A stretch of 64,000 bases of DNA from NCBI GenBank assembly GCA_934045075.1, contig OW203726.1, positions 24,181,488-24,245,487 of the forward strand, written 5' to 3'. This document shows, one piece after another, positions 34,571 to 44,668 of this stretch. Within the stretch, counting starts at the first letter, position 1, and every line of letters begins with the position of its first letter. Below the pieces are notes generated by a model. The model was not told the DNA's origin, ran no database searches, and saw only the letters and a list, made by a program, of their open reading frames with translations. Made by a program: the position numbers and the translations under genes. Source of the DNA: Yponomeuta sedellus (Eukaryota > Arthropoda > Insecta > Lepidoptera > Yponomeutidae).

Positions 34571-35410
34571 CAATATAGGTATATTTAATATGTAGGATTA
34601 TGTAGATTCTACAGGGTTGCCGCAAAAATGCGCATTTCCTTAATTACTCCAAGAGAGTTAGTATTGTACCACTAATTCTGTTTCAGTATACCAAAGTTTT
34701 TTTATGAACCTATACCAGGGTTCACATAATTTTATTTAATTTTCACGCTTTATGCGCTCTACCAATGTCACAGCCTTCAGTAAATGATTGTTCAACATAG
34801 AGGAATGTTCATTCTATGGCACATTATAATGCAACCTATACGAGTAGTATACGATCCACTAGGGTCTGTGCCCTACAATCACTACGCGTGTACACCTCGG
34901 GCAATTTCAAGCGCAGAGGCCTGTGAACACCTCAGACAATCAGGTTTCCTCACGATGTTTTCCTTCAATGTTAGCGAGTGCATCGCTACTATACACTATA
35001 CCTTCACAAATTTACGTAACGAACACAAAGTCATCGGTACATGCCGGGATTCGAACCAAAGACCTACGGAATGCCGGCGTTCTATCATTCACATCAAGCA
35101 TTATCTATAAAACAGCGTCACTGCAAAGCGGGAAAGCCGCGAAAAATCATAATAAAACAATTGCAAATAATTAACCAAAAAAATGTTCAAGTTCTGCGCC
35201 TTGATTATGTAACTTTTACACGTATACATCTGCGTCCGAAAACGGAATGTTTACTTAGCTCTGCCGTATAGATATGAGCGTACCTAATAAGTATCATACT
35301 TAGTGAATACCGCAATTCAGTGGATATCTGATACGTGACAGTGATATTGAGCCACATAAGACAGTCTAGTACATAGTCACGTTGTGTACCAAACCCTTAA
35401 ATAAAGATTA
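34571..35410. other. Unassigned with SINE D fragment
   Basis: 34890-35065 is a minus-strand fragment ending at a tRNA-like B box (GCCGGGATTCGAACC), of the same type as 38297-38605. No gene recognised. Confidence 0.45.
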
Positions 35411-35934
35411 AAAAAACCGGCCAAGTGCGAGTCAGACTCGCGCACCGAGGGTTCCGTACAAACCTGTATTATAGACCTGAGTATTTGGTATGAATTTCAA
35501 TTTAATACCTCTACGCGTTTATGAGGAAATGGGTAGTAAGTTTAAAATTATTAAAAAAATATATATTATGTGATGTAACTAAAAATTTATGGTTTTCGTA
35601 ATTTTTCCTTTATCTATGCTATAAGACGTTGCTTCGTACCAAATTTCAAGATTCTGAGTTCACGGGAAGCACCCTGTAGGTTTTGATTCCCTTGCAAGTG
35701 TCGAAAATTTGCGGCATAAACGGCTGTATCTTTTGATTGCGTTGGCTTAGAAGTTTGATTTTTTCACGGCTTCAAGGGACAGTAGACCTGAGTAATTGAT
35801 ATAAATTTCAGCTTCATACCTCCACGCGTTCCTGAGAAAAAGGGTCTTGACAGACGGACGGACGGACGGACAGACGGACAACAAAGTGATCCTATAAGGG
35901 TTCCGTTTTTTCCTTTTGAGGTACGGAACCCTAA
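35411..35934 (+). repeat. Abundant lepidopteran repeat (CCGGCCAAGTGCGAGTC type)
   Basis: Starts AAACCGGCCAAGTGCGAGTC, contains a GACGGACGGACGG run at about 35853, and ends GGTTCCGTTTTTTCC..TACGGAACCCT. From general knowledge this combination is very common in moth and butterfly genomes. No coding capacity. Confidence 0.7.
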
Positions 35935-36365
35935 AAAAAAGACAGTCTAGTAAATATTTAGTTTTTGCACAACGATGTATACGTGGAAATTCACATAATC
36001 AAGGCCCAGGTGTTGTTTGGTGCTGCAGGTAAGGTGTTGTAAATGACAAACTCTATCCAACATGTTTCAGGAACTCCGCGTCTGGCATTTCCTTTGAAAA
36101 TTCAAATAAAACTACATTGGTTTGGTATTTGCCGCTTTGAGGCGACCCCTTATGACGACGTCCTAACCATGTGATCGAGGAAATTAGCTTAATTATTATT
36201 AGCCTTTAAGCTAATAAACAGAAATTAACTTAACACGCAACAATACATTTAGACATTTATTACACATGTTTAGTGTAGGTTTATGATCGCCGCTTTTTCT
36301 AGGGATGCTATATATTGCTGCATAGCATAAGGTTCTATTACTTAGTAAAGTTCAAAGTTCCTTAC
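35935..36365. other. Intron 1 of the secreted-protein gene, unassigned
   Basis: AT-rich with no exon found. The splice donor of the exon above reads GTAAGG on the minus strand at 36365-36360. Confidence 0.4.
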
Positions 36366-36516
36366 CTGATCTCATTCCATCCTTCTTGTCCGCCAGCTCT
36401 TCGCTGACCCTCGGTTCGTCCACAGCTTCTCCGGATTGCTCTCCATCATCACATCGTGCCAATTGAAAACTACACACAATGATCACTACCAATGTTAGCT
36501 TCAATAGCACCCGCAT
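36366..36516 (-). CDS. First coding exon of a small secreted protein
   Basis: The minus-strand ATG at 36516 opens 50 codons plus one base and ends at a consensus donor (GATCAG/GTAAGG). Residues 1-22 form a classic signal peptide: MRV, then a hydrophobic core (LLKLTLVVIIVCSFQLA), with cleavage likely near residue 22. An acidic, hydrophilic stretch follows (DDGEQSGE.., EPRVSEELADKKDGM). The first Met, signal peptide and donor make this a confident first exon even though it is too short to stand out as an open frame. The mature protein and family are unknown; a candidate next exon lies at 29982-30079. The GC content upstream rises toward 36840-36870, consistent with a promoter there. Confidence 0.7.
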
Positions 36517-36852
36517 TGTAATAAAAACAATCCAAACTTAAACGCTAATCGATGCAGCCATCTCTTTTACAAAAAACAAAACACTCTCGGAGGAACAGTC
36601 ACATTTTCGCGCTCTACCGAAGGAGTTAGGCTGAGTTTCCTTTCAACGGCATAGGTGCAGCGTTGTCGACATTGTTTACAAAACACTTTTTCTTTTTCCA
36701 ACACACGCCCGGCCTTCGTGAAGAAACGCACTGGCTGATCACATTTCTCGTTCACAATGCTGGCACGATAGAGGAAAAGGAAAGAAAAACGGTTCAAAAA
36801 GAGAAAATCGGAATTCGAGGTTCGAAATCGGTCAGCGTGGGGTTCCGTGGCA

Positions 36853-36890
36853 CGCGGGCGCCGCTCACTCGGTCGTGGCAATACTGAGGT
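36853..36890 (-). promoter_or_regulatory. Candidate core promoter of the secreted-protein gene
   Basis: TCAGTAT on the minus strand (36887-36881) fits the insect initiator with A+1 at 36885, which would give a 5' leader of about 370 bases. No TATA box and no matching DPE were seen. Weak evidence. Confidence 0.2.
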
Positions 36891-37514
36891 TGCCTTAGGT
36901 GGGGGACTGCGTAGCCTCCCTCCATCTATTATGGCTGCGTGTGCGCTGAGCCACCAATTATGAAAGCACAGAAGTCGATCTAGCCTCTAGGCTCCCTAGC
37001 GGCCATCCTATAGAGCGGTGATCGGTAAATTTATTTGATTCGGAGCTTGAAGAAGGCTGAGAAACGTCGTATATTTACTTTTTGAACTGACTCTATAGGG
37101 TGCAACAAAACCCCTATATTAATACGCCCCTACGTATAGATATGGAGGTTCAATACGTCTGTATAGAGAACTTTTACCGTCGGTGGTGACAGATTAAAAA
37201 AAGGAAAATTACTCACAAGCAACTTACAAGGTACTAACAATTAACCAGGCATGAGTTTTGAACTTTCAAGTTGATAAGGTTCAATTTAATGTGAGAATTT
37301 AATATGCCATAGCGTGGTTAAGGGTTAAAGTTACCACTTACACATTTTAGTCAACGTATGTATGGAACTGATAGTACTTTTTTTCGATAAATAATTATTC
37401 GTATTGACGATTAGGAGACGCACTTACCTATAGAAATTCTTACACATAATTTCTCTATAAAACTAATATACTTAAACATAAAAAAATCTTAGATTATGGT
37501 TATTTTTAAACTAA
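36891..37514. other. No gene seen
   Basis: Upstream flank of the secreted-protein gene. Unassigned. Confidence 0.4.
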
Positions 37515-37652
37515 ATTTTCTTCTTCTTCTTCAGGCTATTTATTATATTAATCCACTGCTGGACATAGCCCTCCCCTAATGAACACCATAGCGCAAGGTT
37601 GTGCCATCATTGGGGGGTAATGCCCATAATCCTCACGCTGGGCATGCGGGTT
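37515..37652 (-). repeat. RTE-type LINE 3' tail, minus strand
   Basis: TTCTTCTTCTTCAGGCTAT and TCCACTGCTGGACATAGCCC, complement of the tail at 3260-3516, 5' truncated. Confidence 0.75.
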
Positions 37653-37971
37653 AAGTAGTTAAATAAACTAAAGTTTATTTTTACCTAACTCTTTTACAAT
37701 CATAAAAAAATACATGCGAGCTAAAAGGGAAATTCTGCACCGTAAACGGCCTTATAGGACGAAAAATAAACAAAACAGTGAAACTAAAATATCGGTGCCG
37801 CCATTCTGTGCATCGCTAGTCAACGGAGGAGGCTCGATCAATGACGCCACATAACACTATTGGATTCTAACGACGCGGTGGAGATAAGTTATCGGCGCAA
37901 ACGGTTTAATTTTTAATTGAATGCGATCGGTCAATAGAATATTAGACTGACTTTTCATTCTTTTTTTATAC

Positions 37972-38265
37972 TTAAACCTATTTAGAGGCTAAAAATTCCA
38001 CCCATGCCGGGATTCGAACCCGCGACCACTGGCTATCCGTACCAGCGCTCTTTCCAACTGAGCTAATGGGCGACTCACCGGCATCAGTGAAATTTCGAAC
38101 CTCTACAATAATTATCTGTATAACGTACAGGCAGCGACACCTGGCTGAAGTGATTTGCATTACTTGCAGCCCCGAGTACCTACTTTGCAGTTAGGTTTTT
38201 ACATCGCAATGATATCGCTGTACCCAAATGATTATATTCTTTTTAATGCACTAACCCGGGCTAAC
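37972..38265 (-). repeat. SINE family C, full-length minus copy
   Basis: In minus-strand reading: GGGTTAGTGCATTAAAAAGA, the body, the tRNA-like domain (CGCCCATTAGCTCAGTTGGA A box; GGTTCGAATCCC B box; a pairing 5-bp anticodon-type stem) and the 28-bp terminal module at 37975-38000. A tRNA-derived SINE: the position before the anticodon triplet is C rather than the invariant T, and copies recur. An inverted CACGGGTTAGTGC block abuts at 38269. Confidence 0.8.
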
Positions 38266-38296
38266 AAATCACGGGTTAGTGCATAAAAAGAATAAT

Positions 38297-38605
38297 ATTC
38301 TTTTTTATGTTGCCTATAAACTTCCCACTGCATGACACAGGCCTTCTCTCTGAGAGAGAGTATGGGCTTAGTTGCTAGGCGTGCCCACCGCAAATTGGCC
38401 ATTTCAGGCCCTGAGGTATTTAAACATTTCGCACACTCCGGTTTCCTCATGATGTTTTCCTTCACCGTTAGCGAGTGGTATTGCTACCATAACTTCACAG
38501 GAGTACATAACTTAAAAAGCCGTAGGTACATGCCCGCACTGGGAATCGAACCTGGGACTCTCGCTTCCGAGTCCATAGTTCTACCCACTGCGCTACACCG
38601 TAAAT
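38297..38605 (-). repeat. SINE family D, minus copy
   Basis: Minus-strand reading starts GGTGTAGCGCAGTGGGTAGA and has B box GGTTCGATTCCC, then the GCGGGCATGTACC linker and the CTCTCTCAGAGAGAAGGCC end. tRNA-derived SINE. Confidence 0.75.
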
Positions 38606-38621
38606 TAAAATATATTCTTTA

Positions 38622-38833
38622 AATTGTCGCTGCCTGTACGTAATACAGAGAATTGTAAAGAGGTTCGAAATTTTACTGATGCCGGTGAGTCGCCCATTAG
38701 CTCAGTTGGAAAGAGCGCTGGCACGGATAGCCAGAGGTCGCGGGTTCGAATCCCGGCATGAGTGGAATTTTTAGCCTCTAAATAGGTTTTTAAAATTTTC
38801 CTTAGCACGGGTTAGTGCAGTAAAAAAAAAAAT
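38622..38833 (+). repeat. SINE family C, plus copy, 5' truncated
   Basis: TGTCGCTGCCTGTACGTAAT start, tRNA-like domain at 38690-38765, the 28-bp module at about 38767-38795, then CACGGGTTAGTGCAG and an A-rich tail. Here the module is followed by the block that begins other copies, suggesting a head-to-tail multimer. Confidence 0.8.
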
Positions 38834-39127
38834 AGTAAGTATACGCTATAGGGTCACCTAAAATGTTATCTATAGCATGGCAATATATTTTTCACCAAGG
38901 AAAACTTTATTATGTGACAGATAAACAGACGGAGAAGTCAATATTCTTTTTCCGTTCCCTCTAACTCGTCGGCTGTACGGGACCTTAAAAGTTTTTTTGT
39001 GTTGACGAAAGTACTTGGGTTTACGAAAGTTTAGTGCTTAACGTAGAGGAGTAATACTTACTTAACACAAAAATGTTTGTAGATAAACATATAGAATTTT
39101 CTTTATTGTTCACAGTAATAACAGTGA

Positions 39128-39155
39128 AATTTTTAGCCTCTAAATAGGTTTTTTA
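39128..39155 (+). repeat. Solo 28-bp SINE-C module with 14-bp target duplication
   Basis: Only the module AATTTTTAGCCTCTAAATAG plus TTTTTTA is present, and it is bounded on each side by the identical 14-mer AGTAATAACAGTGA (39114-39127 and 39156-39169). Confidence 0.85.
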
Positions 39156-39620
39156 AGTAATAACAGTGACAGATATTATATAACAATATAGTACAATTGG
39201 CGGCCTTTTCACTTAAAGCAATTTCTTCCAGGCTACCATAGACGGAGACAAGAAAGAAATGTATACAATGTATTTGTATTTTTTTTCTAATATCCTTATT
39301 TTGGACTTTTATAATTTAATGTTTGTCTTAAATGGATAGTTACTCTAGATTTTGTTTCGTCAATAGAGCATTTATTGTTTCATAGATTTTTAAGATGCAA
39401 ACTTATATGACAATCACATTAAACCAAGATAATAATTTAGTGCTAACTTACTGATAGTGAGATTTTTCGTACTTCAATACTTACACATATACATGCCTCG
39501 AACCGTAGAACTTGTATAACAACTTAGCAAAATAATTAACACTTCTTGTAAACCCCAATAACTACTATCAAAGAAAATACTGAATTCATGCCATTCGAGT
39601 ATTTTCACAGTGCTTTGACA
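39156..39620. other. No gene seen
   Basis: AT-rich unassigned DNA. Confidence 0.4.
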
Positions 39621-39876
39621 TGCTGTGTGGTGTCGGCTTAGAGAATAGCACCAACCCAATTCTTCCCGCGGGTGTCGTAAAAGGCGACTAAGTGACACAA
39701 ACCGGGGGGTGGGCAGCAGCGCCCCCTGCAATACAATTCCACCGAACTGCGATCCCCGACCCGCAGCCCAGCGTGGGGATTATGGACATTACCCCCTATG
39801 AGCGCAACGTGGCGCTCTTTAGGGGAGGGCTATGTCCAGCAGTGGACTAGTACAGTCTGACGACGACGACGACGAG
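39621..39876 (+). repeat. RTE-type LINE 3' tail
   Basis: Near-identical in layout to 3260-3516, ending in a (GAC)n tail at 39860-39875. Confidence 0.8.
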
Positions 39877-40041
39877 TATTTTGAAAAGGCTAAGACTATC
39901 TATGACTTGTTAAGGTCTTTTTTCCCTGGCGTGGGTACATGCAGTCACTTTACCTCGTGAGGTAGTGAGATATTCCTATTTTACATAATATCACTGAGTC
40001 CCAATGTAGAACCTAACATATTTGTTAAGTACAACCAACAC

Positions 40042-40287
40042 TCATCTCTCTACAACCTCCTGCTTTTTGCTCTTTATCAAATGTTTGATCAGTGCCTTCA
40101 TTCTTTCCAGCTTCTTACTGAGCCTCCTCTTGCTCTGCCACATAAGGTGCAACCTCTTTTTCCGGTTAGCTGCTATGACTTCCAATCTGCGGATTTTGTG
40201 TTTGAGCTCGATCGTCTCTTGCGTGTCTGTGGTCTTTATTTCAATGGGATTCAGGTCGCAAATCGTTGGCTCCGGATATTGGCACGG
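40042..40287 (-). CDS. THAP-domain protein, exon 3 (coiled-coil, C-terminus)
   Basis: The minus-strand exon begins after a strong acceptor (TTTTTTTCTTCGCAG) and runs 81 codons to TGA at 40042-40044. It covers residues 88-168: a short linker (PCQYPEPTICDLNPIEIK) and then about 55 charged residues with a heptad-like pattern (ELKHKIRRLEVIAANRKKRL..), a coiled coil rich in Lys and Arg. THAP proteins commonly end in such a coiled coil, which serves dimerisation. It starts in phase 0, matching the phase-0 end of exon 2. The intron between them (40288-42213) contains two dead RTE LINE fragments. Confidence 0.75.
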   Translation of the reverse strand, partial: PCQYPEPTICDLNPIEIKTTDTQETIELKHKIRRLEVIAANRKKRLHLMWQSKRRLSKKLERMKALIKHLIKSKKQEVVER

Positions 40288-40467
40288 CTGCGAAGAAAAA
40301 AATACTCTTTAGAAGAAGAAAGTCCTGAGAATCAATATCATTCAAATTTGAATTTGTTGGGCAATAAAATCTTTTGGGTCGATAAGTGTTTTAGTTGTTA
40401 AATAAAATACGCCTACGACATACTATGTGTGTGTATGTCTTATAAAGGTCCGATTATATGTATCTCG

Positions 40468-41268
40468 TACGGCATTAATATTAGCGGCGAATACCTTTAA
40501 CACTTGCGATTTGCAGACGATATCGTCATCATGGCGGAAACGCTGCAAAATCTGCAACATGCTGAGTAGCCTAGCTGATGCTTCCCAAAGCATTGGTCTC
40601 CGGATGAACTTGGATAAAACCAAGATTATGTTCAATGAACACGTAAATCCGGAGCCAATTGCAGTTCAAGGCAGTATTCTCGAAGTTGTTAAGGAGTATG
40701 TTTACCTCGGGCAAAGCATGCAATTAGGTAAAAACAACTTCGAGAAAGAGGCCAATAGAAGAATACAGCTGGCCTGGGCAGCGTATCGGAAACTACGCCG
40801 AGTCTTCACATCGCCAATCCCACAGAGTCTAAAGACAAAAGTCTTCAACCAGTGCGTCCTACCCGTCATGACATACGGTGCCGAAACGTGGATACTCACG
40901 GTGGGACTGATCCACAAATTTAAAGTCGCTCAGCGTGCTATGGAAAGGGCTATGCTCGGGGCTTCTCTGAAAGATCGAATTCGAAACGAAGTCATCCGAC
41001 AGAGAACCAAAGTCACCGACATTGCCCACCGAATTAGCATGCTGAAGTGGCAGTGGGCCGGCCATATCACCCGAAGAACTGATAACCGATGGGGTAGAAG
41101 AGTTTTTGAGTGGAGATCGGTAAACGTAGTGTAGGACGTCCTCAGACTCGGTGGAGCGATGATGTTCGCAGGGCGGCTGGCAAGAGCGTAGCCGAGGACC
41201 GTGCTCGGTGGCGTGCAATGGGAGAGGCCTATGTCAAGCAGTGGACAACAAGTTGTCATTGGCGTTTT
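40468..41268 (+). pseudogene. RTE-type LINE reverse-transcriptase remnant
   Basis: The catalytic box HLRFADDIVIMAETLQNLQH is readable at 40501-40560, preceded in frame by YGINISGEYL and a stop where Asn or Ser is expected. A 2-base deletion after it moves the rest into the frame open to 41134: GLRMNLDKTKIMFN, VYLGQSMQL, VLPVMTYGAETWIL, RAMLGASLKDRIRNEVIRQR, WAGHITRRTDNRW. Another shift follows before GRPQTRWSDD. So it is a 5'-truncated, multiply broken copy of an RTE-like element. It lies antisense in intron 2 of the THAP gene. Confidence 0.8.
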
Positions 41269-41521
41269 ACCTCCAAATCTAAAATCCTAGCCCGTAATAA
41301 TAGATAGCTAGAAATCACTTTATTGCACAACCAGAAAATAGAATACAACCATGATTTCTTAAATCCAAGAAAATCGTACTAAGGGAATCGATTCCCGAAA
41401 TGTTTCACATTTCTGCCGACGCATGCGTGGCCATTTGTTCCCTAAACGCTACACTACATGTGCGAAGTGGCTAGTAACTATGAAAAAGAACCCTTATTGG
41501 CTTATTTTCTTTTTTTAAGTT

Positions 41522-41862
41522 GGGGGATGCTCGGAGTTTCTCTGAAGGATAGGATTCGTAACGAATGCATCCGACAGAAAACCAAAGTTATGGACATAGC
41601 TCAGAAAATCAGCAAGCTGAAGTGGCACTGGGCTGGCCATATCTCGCGAAGAACCGACAACCGTTGGAGCAAACGTGTCCTTGAGTGGAGACCGCGACTC
41701 GGCAAACTTAGTGTAGGACGCCCTCCGACTAGGTGGGATGACGATCGGCGAAAAACTACAGGCAGATGCTGGATGCGGCAAGCTGAATACAGGGCGTTAT
41801 GGCGCTCATTAGGGTAGGGCTATGTCCAGCAGTGGACTAGTATAGCCTGACGACGAAGTTGG
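41522..41862 (+). pseudogene. Second RTE-type LINE C-terminal remnant
   Basis: Open frame from GVSLKDRIRNECIRQKTKVM through WAGHISRRTDNRWSKRVLEW and GRPPTRWDDDRRK to a TAG, then the TATGTCCAGCAGTGGACTAG tail and (GAC)n. 5' truncated; same family as 40468 but a less damaged, separate insertion. It also lies in intron 2 of the THAP gene. Confidence 0.8.
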
Positions 41863-42213
41863 GGAACCCTACAAATCAAAGTAGCTTTACAACAACCCCT
41901 TTGCTAAGAAGTATTCGGTAGGCCTCTGAGCTTGCCAGATTTCGGCTGATAATCGGCCCCAGTTGGTTGATAAAGTTATCGAATCATATTTTATCCAAGC
42001 CATAATATGGCCATACATCACTTTTCTATGTATTTTTTTATTTTTGTATACTTGGAAGTATAAAAAATAAAAAAAAACACTCTCATCACATCACACAAAG
42101 CTAGAAACTTCTAGAAACTTATGGTGGCATATTAAAAACATGATTCCTCTATAGGCAGTTTTATTAATCTCCGGTTACGTCTTTTCTCGTTAGTAGCCCT
42201 CCAAGCAACTTAC
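41863..42213. other. Intron 2 of the THAP gene, rest
   Basis: AT-rich, nothing recognised apart from the LINE fragments listed. The donor of exon 2 is at 42213-42208 (GTAAGT, minus strand). Confidence 0.5.
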
Positions 42214-42394
42214 AGATATATTAATAGCCGGTACAGCAGTCGGCATCAGTTTCCTCAACCCACTTTCCGTCAGGTAGAAGTTTTCGGCATCAAAGTGCTC
42301 TGAGCAGACGGAGCTGGACGCTGTGGATGTCCAGCCTTTGTGTCTGTTTACGGCCACTTCCCATTGCCTACGACGTTCGATATCGCGTGGGAAC
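42214..42394 (-). CDS. THAP-domain protein, exon 2 (zinc finger, second half)
   Basis: Bounded by an acceptor (ACATCCAG) and a perfect donor (GTAAGT). The first base completes the Arg codon begun in exon 1, then 60 codons follow (residues 28-87). Visible THAP features in order are FPRD (28-31), the invariant Trp38 (RRRQWEVAV), Cys57 and His60 in SVCSEHF completing the C2CH zinc site, and MPTAVPAI, which corresponds to the AVPTIF box that closes the domain. All key residues are present. It encodes most of a sequence-specific DNA-binding domain. Confidence 0.85.
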
Positions 42395-42429
42395 CTGGAT
42401 GTAATGTTAACATTTTTTTATTTATATTT

Positions 42430-42504
42430 TTTTTAATGCACTAACCCGTGCTAAGGATCCCAGCATGGGTGGAATTTTTAGCCTCTAAATAGGTTATTAA
42501 TATT

Positions 42505-42510
<6 letters not shown>
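42430..42510. repeat. Inverted SINE-C fragments
   Basis: The complement of CACGGGTTAGTGCATT (42436-42455) joins directly to GCATGGGTGGAATTTTTAGC and the 28-bp module in forward orientation: a collapsed fold-back like those at 8126 and 10523. Confidence 0.7.
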
Positions 42511-42543
<33 letters not shown>

Positions 42544-42546
42544 TTT
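42491..42546. repeat. (ATTT)n microsatellite
   Basis: About fourteen TTTA units directly after the SINE-C module, possibly grown from its A/T-rich tail. Confidence 0.9.
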
Positions 42547-42577
42547 GGCGAGGATGAAGGAAGATTGACAAAACAAA

Positions 42578-43234
42578 TATACAGGGTGTCTCATTCAAAT
42601 CGGTCAGTACGGGAAAGTCTTAAAACTATAAGACATACGAAGATCTGTTCTGAGGAACCATGTCATCGATTTTAATAAAAAGAAAAACTGCATTCATACA
42701 TTTAAAAAAACATCTGTATTCTTTTCGGGAATCGAACCCGGTTGATTTGAAAAAAAAACCTACACTATTTCTATTTAGATATCGATTGTGTAGGTCTTAA
42801 GCAGTAAATGTCTGTATGAAACATGATGTCTAAAATGAATAAAATGCATTGTTTTCACATACTTTAATTTATTTTAGTAGGTGCTCGAAGTTACCGCCGA
42901 CTTTTTCAATACAATATTCAACACGTTTAGGTAACGATCTTACGATTGCATTTTGTATGAAAACAATGCATTTTATTCATTTTAGACATCATGTTTCATA
43001 CAGACATTTACTGCTTAAGACCTACACAATCGATATCTAAATAGACATAGTGTAGGTTTTTTTCAAAACAACCGGGTTCGATTCCCGAACGGAGTACAGA
43101 TGTTTTTAAAAATGTATGGATGCAGTTTTTCTTGTTATTAAAATCGATGACATGGTTCCTCAGAACAGATCTTCGTATGTCTTATAGTTTCAGACTTTCT
43201 CATACTGACCGATTTGAATGAGACACGCTGTATA
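42578..43234. mobile_element. Fold-back Tc1/mariner-type element
   Basis: Arms 42578-42862 and 42955-43234 are about 280-bp inverted repeats at high identity. The outer ends (ACAGGGTGTCTCATTCAAAT) sit inside a TA on each side, as in Tc1/mariner insertions. The loop keeps a transposase tail on the minus strand. Each arm contains a pol-III B-box-like GGGTTCGATTCCCG (43075-43088 and its complement near 42725). It lies in intron 1 of the THAP gene, where the transcript could form a long hairpin. Confidence 0.85.
42869..42961 (-). pseudogene. Transposase C-terminal tail in the loop
   Basis: The minus-strand frame ends at TAA (42869-42871) and reads AIVRSLPKRVEYCIEKVGGN followed by FEHLLK. The pattern RV..C....GG.FEHLL is the usual end of a group of IS630/Tc1-like transposases. 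Everything upstream, including the DDE catalytic residues, is gone, replaced by the inverted arm. Confidence 0.65.
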
Positions 43235-43339
43235 CTGCGAATGTGAGTGGAAGGGCTGGTAAGTGACGTCCCAGGTGGACATTCATCGATCAAATAGGGA
43301 ATGTATTAGCAAGGGGGAAGATAAAAAGTACCCAGAACC

Positions 43340-43590
43340 GGCGTGCGTGCATGCAACGACTTATGAACATCGATAATGCGAAGGTCAGGATCGTGGCAAG
43401 TGCCAGTCACTGCCAGTCTCTGCCTACCCCTTTGGTATACAGGCGTAAGGCGGAAATTGACAAACCGCAGTGAGCACGCGTGGTAATTAGGCCAATACAC
43501 AGTTTGATAGAAGACCTGTGTCTGGATAGTGGCAAGTTGCAGTCTCTGGTCTCTGCCTACCCCACTGGCATACAGGCGTGAGGTTATGTT
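43340..43590 (-). repeat. Repeat family F, two partial copies in tandem
   Basis: GGCGTGCGTGCATGCAACGA, then TCTCTGCCTACCCC and ATACAGGCGT(A/G)AGG twice (about 43437 and 43571). Confidence 0.7.
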
Positions 43591-44389
43591 TGTATGTATG
43601 TCATTTATTAGACACACAAAACATTATGACAAAAACACTCAATTCAATCCATAACACCAATACTTGTGCATATAGCATAATAAATTATTTTATTTATAAT
43701 AAAATTACGATTTATAGTAAGAATAAAAAATTAAAATAAAATAGTAATACAAAAAATATTTTTAAACTTTCTAGCCTACATAATAATAATTGAAATAAAA
43801 CATACTTGAAACTGTTCTTATGTCAACTATTACTTAAAACATACTATTTCTCGCTTGGCTCAAACTTAGATTGGAGAGTTTTAGAAGAGAGCAAAAGCCA
43901 GAAACCACTACAAAAATAAATATTTATTCAGGGATTCACCAAACGATAGCAAATCAAGATATTCAAATAATAAAAAACAATTTTGCCTTATTCTTTCAAT
44001 CTGCTATTTGACTCTCTTTGCAAGTAAGTCTTAAATGGTATATATCTCCTCCATTAGACCAAAAACTATATTTGATTTTAAAAATTTTGCTTTGCTAAAC
44101 AGCCAAAAACGCGGTCAGCCATTTTTGTCCATGGTTTGAAGACCTGAAGTCATATAAACAAAGTTTGACATTCAACAACTGTGAGTGATTGAAAATGAAA
44201 AGGTTTTATTCAAAGTAGCACAGAAACTGCAGCTTAATGAACGTTACAATTCAAACTAGGTGTCCATTTCAAAATCTAGATCATTTAGGAGAAAATATGG
44301 ACAAAAAAATGGAGAAGAGAGAATTTATGAGCATAGTGAAATAACAACGACGAAACCATGATTTCATTGAGTTTACATGCAATTATCAT
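43591..44389. other. THAP gene intron 1, unassigned part
   Basis: AT-rich; no exon or repeat recognised. Confidence 0.4.
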
Positions 44390-44668
44390 TATTGCATTGT
44401 TCGAGAATGCAAAAACATGGCCATAAATAACCCTGGGAAGTTGTGGATTCGTGTACCCAGTGAAATGAAGACACAAAAAAATCGGCTCAAACTTGCCAAA
44501 AGAGACCCCGATACTTTATCGACTGAAACTCAGGTGTATTTACGTGAAGATCACTTTGATGTAAGTCCTATAGTAATCAATGTCCACTGGTTCTGGCTGA
44601 CAGGTGTCTGTTTACAACCAAAAGATGCTATCAACATGGCAGATAGCGTTTTCACCGTTCCGAATTAA
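44390..44668 (+). pseudogene. THAP-like domain remnant, antisense in the THAP gene intron
   Basis: The plus-strand frame from 44393 reads CIVRECKN, KLWIRVPSE, LKLARRD-like LKLAKRDPDTLS, then VYLREDHFD. This is the order of a THAP domain (C-x4-C, P, basic stretch, C.DHF), with the third zinc Cys changed to Arg and the invariant Trp lost, so it cannot bind zinc normally. It resembles THAP proteins carried by repetitive lepidopteran elements more than the host gene around it, and lies on the opposite strand. Confidence 0.55.

Noticed and set aside
40859..41259. Minus-strand frames of 109-119 codons
   Set aside because: Antisense shadows of the RTE reverse transcriptase remnant.
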